From assembly GCF_031157255.1 (NCBI RefSeq), contig NZ_JAVIFX010000002.1:124001-188000 (forward strand): a DNA stretch of 64,000 bases, in the 5' to 3' direction. Below are positions 61,121 through 64,000 of the stretch, piece by piece. The DNA comes from Bradyrhizobium sp. LHD-71. GTDB taxonomy: Bacteria; Pseudomonadota; Alphaproteobacteria; Rhizobiales; Xanthobacteraceae. Every line of letters starts with the position of its first letter. Position 1 is the stretch's first letter. The notes under the pieces are model-generated. The model did not search any database, was not told the DNA's origin, and worked only from the letters and a program-made list of their open reading frames with translations. The translations under genes were made by a program, and so were the position numbers.

Positions 61121-61420
61121 TCAGACTGCGTCCTTTGCGGCCTTGACAGGGCGCGCCCGGACGATCTTTCGAGCGGGCTTCGCCTTGAACATCATCTCCT
61201 CGCCGGTGAAGGGGTTGGTGCCCTTGCGCGCCTTGGTGGCGGGCTTCTTGATGACCACAAACTTCGCGAAACCCGGCAGGAGGAAGACACCGTTCTTCTT
61301 CAGTTCTTTATGGCCGACGTCTGTCAGCGTTTCCATCACGCCTTTCACGTCACGCTTGGAGAGTTCGGTGGTGGTCGCAATCTTTTCGATCAATTGCGAC
61401 TTTGACATCTGGGCAGCCAT
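61121..61420 (-). CDS. HU-family DNA-binding protein
   Basis: 99 residues. Histone-like protein that bends DNA as a dimer. MAAQMSKSQLIEKIATTT and the beta-arm FTGEEMMFKAKPARKIVRARPVKAAKD follow the HU pattern; GFAKFVVIKKPATKARKGTNP is the conserved beta-sheet region. The C-terminal arm is a little longer than usual. A strong AAGGAG ribosome binding site precedes ATG 61420. Monocistronic with its own terminator. Confidence 0.96.
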   Translation of the reverse strand: MAAQMSKSQLIEKIATTTELSKRDVKGVMETLTDVGHKELKKNGVFLLPGFAKFVVIKKPATKARKGTNPFTGEEMMFKAKPARKIVRARPVKAAKDAV

Positions 61421-61597
61421 GTATGCTCCTTAATGATTCTGGAGCGGCCACCATATTGCGGAAAATGCTTTAGCAGCAGGGTTTCCGTGACTTTTCACAA
61501 CAAACTCGCCTCTTGACGGCGCGCTTGCGTACCCTCGCGAATCAGACCCGATTCGCCGATTTTTCCCGGGAATCCGAGCTTATAGGATCGAAGTCCT

Positions 61598-62182
61598 TCA
61601 TCGTTCCGCGATGAAATCCGCCAGCCGCCGGGCGCCGTCCTCGACGGCGCCGACGTTGGAAATCACCAAATCCGGCTTGATTTCGGCCGCAATCGATGCC
61701 CGCTGCAGGCGGCCGCCGAGGTCGCCATCACTGGCGCGCCGACGCGCCGCAAGCCGTTCGGCGAGCACGTCGGCCGGCGCAGTGATCAACACCACGGCCA
61801 GCCGCAAGTATCGCTGCCGTGCTTCGCCGATGATCGTGCGCGACGTGTTGACGACGACCGTACGGTTCGCGGCGATATCCTGCTCGATTGCGCGGCCAAT
61901 GCCGTAGCCCTGATCATGCGCACGCCACCATAGCGCGTAGTGACCCGCCGTCACCGCACCATCAAAGTCCGCGCGGCTGATCGCCTCGTTGTTCTCGAAT
62001 GCAGAGGCGGCGCGTGTGATAATGCGACGTGGGAACACGATCCGGTCGGACCCGCCAAGCATGCCTTGCGCGACTCCAAGCAGCGTATCCTTGCCGGCTC
62101 CGCTCGGGCCGACCACCAACACCAGCGCGCCCGGGCCGATCCTCTCGTCGCGCGGGTGCGCTATCGTCGCGTGGTCGTTCAC
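61598..62182 (-). CDS. phnN: Ribose 1,5-bisphosphate phosphokinase PhnN
   Basis: 194 residues. Guanylate-kinase-like fold with P-loop GPSGAGKDT (25-33). PhnN forms phosphoribosyl pyrophosphate from ribose 1,5-bisphosphate in the C-P lyase pathway. RIVFPRRIITRAASAFENNEAIS is family-specific. Starts inside the phnM stop (4-base overlap), so it is the last gene of the phn operon. Confidence 0.95.
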   Translation of the reverse strand: MNDHATIAHPRDERIGPGALVLVVGPSGAGKDTLLGVAQGMLGGSDRIVFPRRIITRAASAFENNEAISRADFDGAVTAGHYALWWRAHDQGYGIGRAIEQDIAANRTVVVNTSRTIIGEARQRYLRLAVVLITAPADVLAERLAARRRASDGDLGGRLQRASIAAEIKPDLVISNVGAVEDGARRLADFIAER

Positions 62183-63336
62183 GCCACCCGGTGACCTGCC
62201 CGCCAGACGCTGCGCACGACCGGCACGCCGGCCGCAACGTGCACGCGGATCAGATCGGCGCGCTTGCCCTTGGCGATCTCCCCGCGGTCGCTCAGGCCAA
62301 CCGCCTTAGCCGGCGCCTTGGTCACGGTCCGGACCGCTTCCGGCAGGGTGATCGAAGGGATGCGCTCGGGAAGCTGCAACGCCGCCATCAGCAGGCTCGA
62401 TGGAATGTAGTCGGACGACAGTATGTCGAGATACCCTTGCTGCGCGAGATCAACTGCTGCGATGTTGCCTGAATGCGAGCCGCCGCGCACAACGTTCGGC
62501 GCGCCCATCAGAATGCTGATGCCGGCCTCGTGCAATCCGCGCGCTGCCTCGAGCGTGGTCGGGAATTCCGCGACCGCCACCTTGCCGCGAACGGCATCGG
62601 CGACGTTCTCGTCGGTCGTATCGTCATGGCTCGCAAGTGGAACGCCGTGGCGCTTCGCCAGCGCCACGAGTTCGCGCATATTGTTCTCGGCATATTTCTT
62701 CTGGTACTCGAACCGTCGTGCGAACAGCTCGTCGAGCTGCGCGTCGTTCATGCCGCCCTTCTTGCCACGATAATACACGCGCAGCTTTTCCTCGTCGCGG
62801 AACTGACGCTGGCCGGGCGTATGGTCCATCAGCGACATCAACCGCACGTCCGGCCGCGAAGCAAGCTGCGCCGCATCCTCCACCACCGTCGGCATTGGCA
62901 CCTCGCAGCGCAGATGCAGGAAATGATCGGCGCGCAGCAGGTCCGCCTTGCGCGCGGTGTCAATGGCCCCCGCGAGCACTTGTGCCTGGCCGTCGACCTC
63001 CTCGGCGCCGTCTTCCCGCCAGACACGCAGCGAGTCCAGCACGGTGGTAATCCCGCTGGTCGCAAGCTGGCCGTCATAGGAGACAACTGCGGCAACCGGG
63101 TCCCAGTACACTTTTGGCCGCGGCACGTAGTGCGCTTCGATATGGTCCGTATGCAGCTCGATCAGGCCCGGCATGACCAGATCGCCCTTCATGTCCTCGC
63201 CGCGCTCGGGCGCATTGCCCTCGCCGATCTCGACGATCCCGCGGTGGGCGACGACGAGCCAACCGCGTTCGATCACGCGGTCGTCAAGCACGATCCTTGC
63301 ATTGGTGAGAATCATGTCGGCACGACTCGATTTCAT
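62179..63336 (-). CDS. phnM: Alpha-D-ribose 1-methylphosphonate 5-triphosphate diphosphatase PhnM
   Basis: 385 residues from ATG 63336 (MKSSRADMILTNARIVL), preceded by GAGAG; M8 (63315) is an alternative. Amidohydrolase superfamily; metal motif H62-T-D-H65 in IELHTDHIEAHY, later metal ligands around HDDTTDENV and GAPNVVRGGSHSGN. Splits pyrophosphate from the triphosphate intermediate of C-P lyase. Between phnL and phnN as in other phn operons. Confidence 0.96.
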   Translation of the reverse strand: MKSSRADMILTNARIVLDDRVIERGWLVVAHRGIVEIGEGNAPERGEDMKGDLVMPGLIELHTDHIEAHYVPRPKVYWDPVAAVVSYDGQLATSGITTVLDSLRVWREDGAEEVDGQAQVLAGAIDTARKADLLRADHFLHLRCEVPMPTVVEDAAQLASRPDVRLMSLMDHTPGQRQFRDEEKLRVYYRGKKGGMNDAQLDELFARRFEYQKKYAENNMRELVALAKRHGVPLASHDDTTDENVADAVRGKVAVAEFPTTLEAARGLHEAGISILMGAPNVVRGGSHSGNIAAVDLAQQGYLDILSSDYIPSSLLMAALQLPERIPSITLPEAVRTVTKAPAKAVGLSDRGEIAKGKRADLIRVHVAAGVPVVRSVWRAGHRVA

Positions 63337-63358
63337 CTGTTCTCTCACGCAGCTTTTC

Positions 63359-64000
63359 TCATGCAACGGCGGCAAATTTTGTGACATCCACGACCCGATC
63401 GGCAATCTGCTCGCGCACGTCATCGTCATGGACGATGGCCACCATCGCGACAGACTTCCGTTTCTTCTCCTCGATCAAGGCCACGACCACTGCTCGATTG
63501 GCGGCATCGAGCGACGCCGTCGGCTCGTCCAGCAAGAGCAGCGGCAGGTCGGGCAGAAAGCCACGGGCGATGTTGACGCGCTGCTGCTCGCCACCGGAGA
63601 AGGTCGACGGCGGTAGCATCCAAAGCCGCTCCGGAATATTGAGACGCCGCAGCAGGGCGCCGGCGCGCTCACGAGCCTCGTCGCGAGATACTCCAGCGAC
63701 GATCAACGGTTCGGCCACCACGTCCAGCGCCGCCACACGGGGAACCGCGCGCAGGAATTGACTGACGTAGCCAATCGTATTCTTCCGCAGATCAAGAATC
63801 TGGCGCGGCTCCGCGGCGGCGATGTCGACCACATTGCCCTGGTGGCGTACCGCGACCCGGCCGGAGTCGCAGCGATAGTTTCCGAAGATGATCTTCAGGA
63901 TCGATGACTTGCCGGCTCCGGATGGGCCGGAGAGCACCACGCACTCGCCCGGATGAGCGTCGAACGTGACGCCCGCGACCACAGGCAGGCGGATGCCGCC
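63359..64000 (-). CDS. phnL: Phosphonate C-P lyase system protein PhnL (partial)
   Basis: The window edge cuts off the start; GGIRLPVVAGVTFDA upstream of the first in-window methionine (63982) shows the gene continues. ABC-type ATPase of the C-P lyase core complex: Walker A GPSGAGKSS, signature FSGGEQQRVNIARGF, Walker B LLLLDEPTASLD. Together with phnM and phnN it shows the organism has a C-P lyase operon beyond the edge. Confidence 0.95.
   Translation of the reverse strand, partial: GGIRLPVVAGVTFDAHPGECVVLSGPSGAGKSSILKIIFGNYRCDSGRVAVRHQGNVVDIAAAEPRQILDLRKNTIGYVSQFLRAVPRVAALDVVAEPLIVAGVSRDEARERAGALLRRLNIPERLWMLPPSTFSGGEQQRVNIARGFLPDLPLLLLDEPTASLDAANRAVVVALIEEKKRKSVAMVAIVHDDDVREQIADRVVDVTKFAAVA

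Overview
The window is high-GC alphaproteobacterial DNA. RpoB, RpoC and the ribosomal proteins look like those of Hyphomicrobiales of the Bradyrhizobium/Xanthobacteraceae type. REP-like palindromes, C-P lyase genes, Mrp-type antiporter genes and several short-chain dehydrogenases fit a free-living soil or water organism. No plasmid, phage, insertion sequence or CRISPR array was seen.

Layout. (1) 1-13.7 kb, all on the minus strand: the 3' part of the strip is the edge-truncated FAD oxidoreductase, preceded in transcription order by secE-nusG-rplK-rplA, rplJ-rplL and rpoB-rpoC. (2) 13.7-22.0 kb: accessory DNA between secE and tRNA-Trp, holding an adenylate cyclase with a periplasmic CxxCH domain, about 1 kb of structured non-coding DNA, a glycine-rich autotransporter, two related small units and an AraC-type regulator. 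(3) 22.0-33.3 kb: tRNA-Trp, a caspase-like protein, two hydrolases, two SDR oxidoreductases, a histidine phosphatase, a phosphotransferase/acyl-CoA dehydrogenase pair, an MFS protein and tRNA-Gly. (4) 33.4-45.2 kb: an iron-type ABC importer (ATPase, permease, binding protein), MFS genes with divergent LysR regulators, tRNA-Tyr, a RidA-like protein, rlmB, a SUKH protein, two small exported proteins and tRNA-Thr. (5) 45.6-48.2 kb: an MBOAT acyltransferase and its partner. (6) 48.2-53.2 kb: a cytochrome c oxidase operon (II, I, III, III, IV, cytochrome c). (7) 53.5-60.8 kb: a ten-gene Mrp/Mbh-like operon (E, F, G, DUF4040, B, C and three D-like subunits plus one small membrane protein). (8) 61-64 kb: an HU gene and the end of a phosphonate operon (phnL, phnM, phnN).

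The most notable large-scale pattern is that the tRNA genes Thr, Tyr, Gly and Trp lie, in that order, on the way to secE-nusG-rplK-rplA-rplJ-rplL-rpoB-rpoC. This is the old tRNA-tuf-secE order known in E. coli, but spread over about 31 kb with accessory genes in every gap, two tRNAs on the other strand, and no tuf gene in the window. The best candidates for undescribed biology are the structured non-coding segment at 15.94-16.16 kb, the duplicated units at 19.9-20.9 kb, the split ACAD11-like pair, and the Mbh-ordered antiporter operon beside an oxidase operon.

All function calls are from reading the translated sequence and motifs; no database search was possible.
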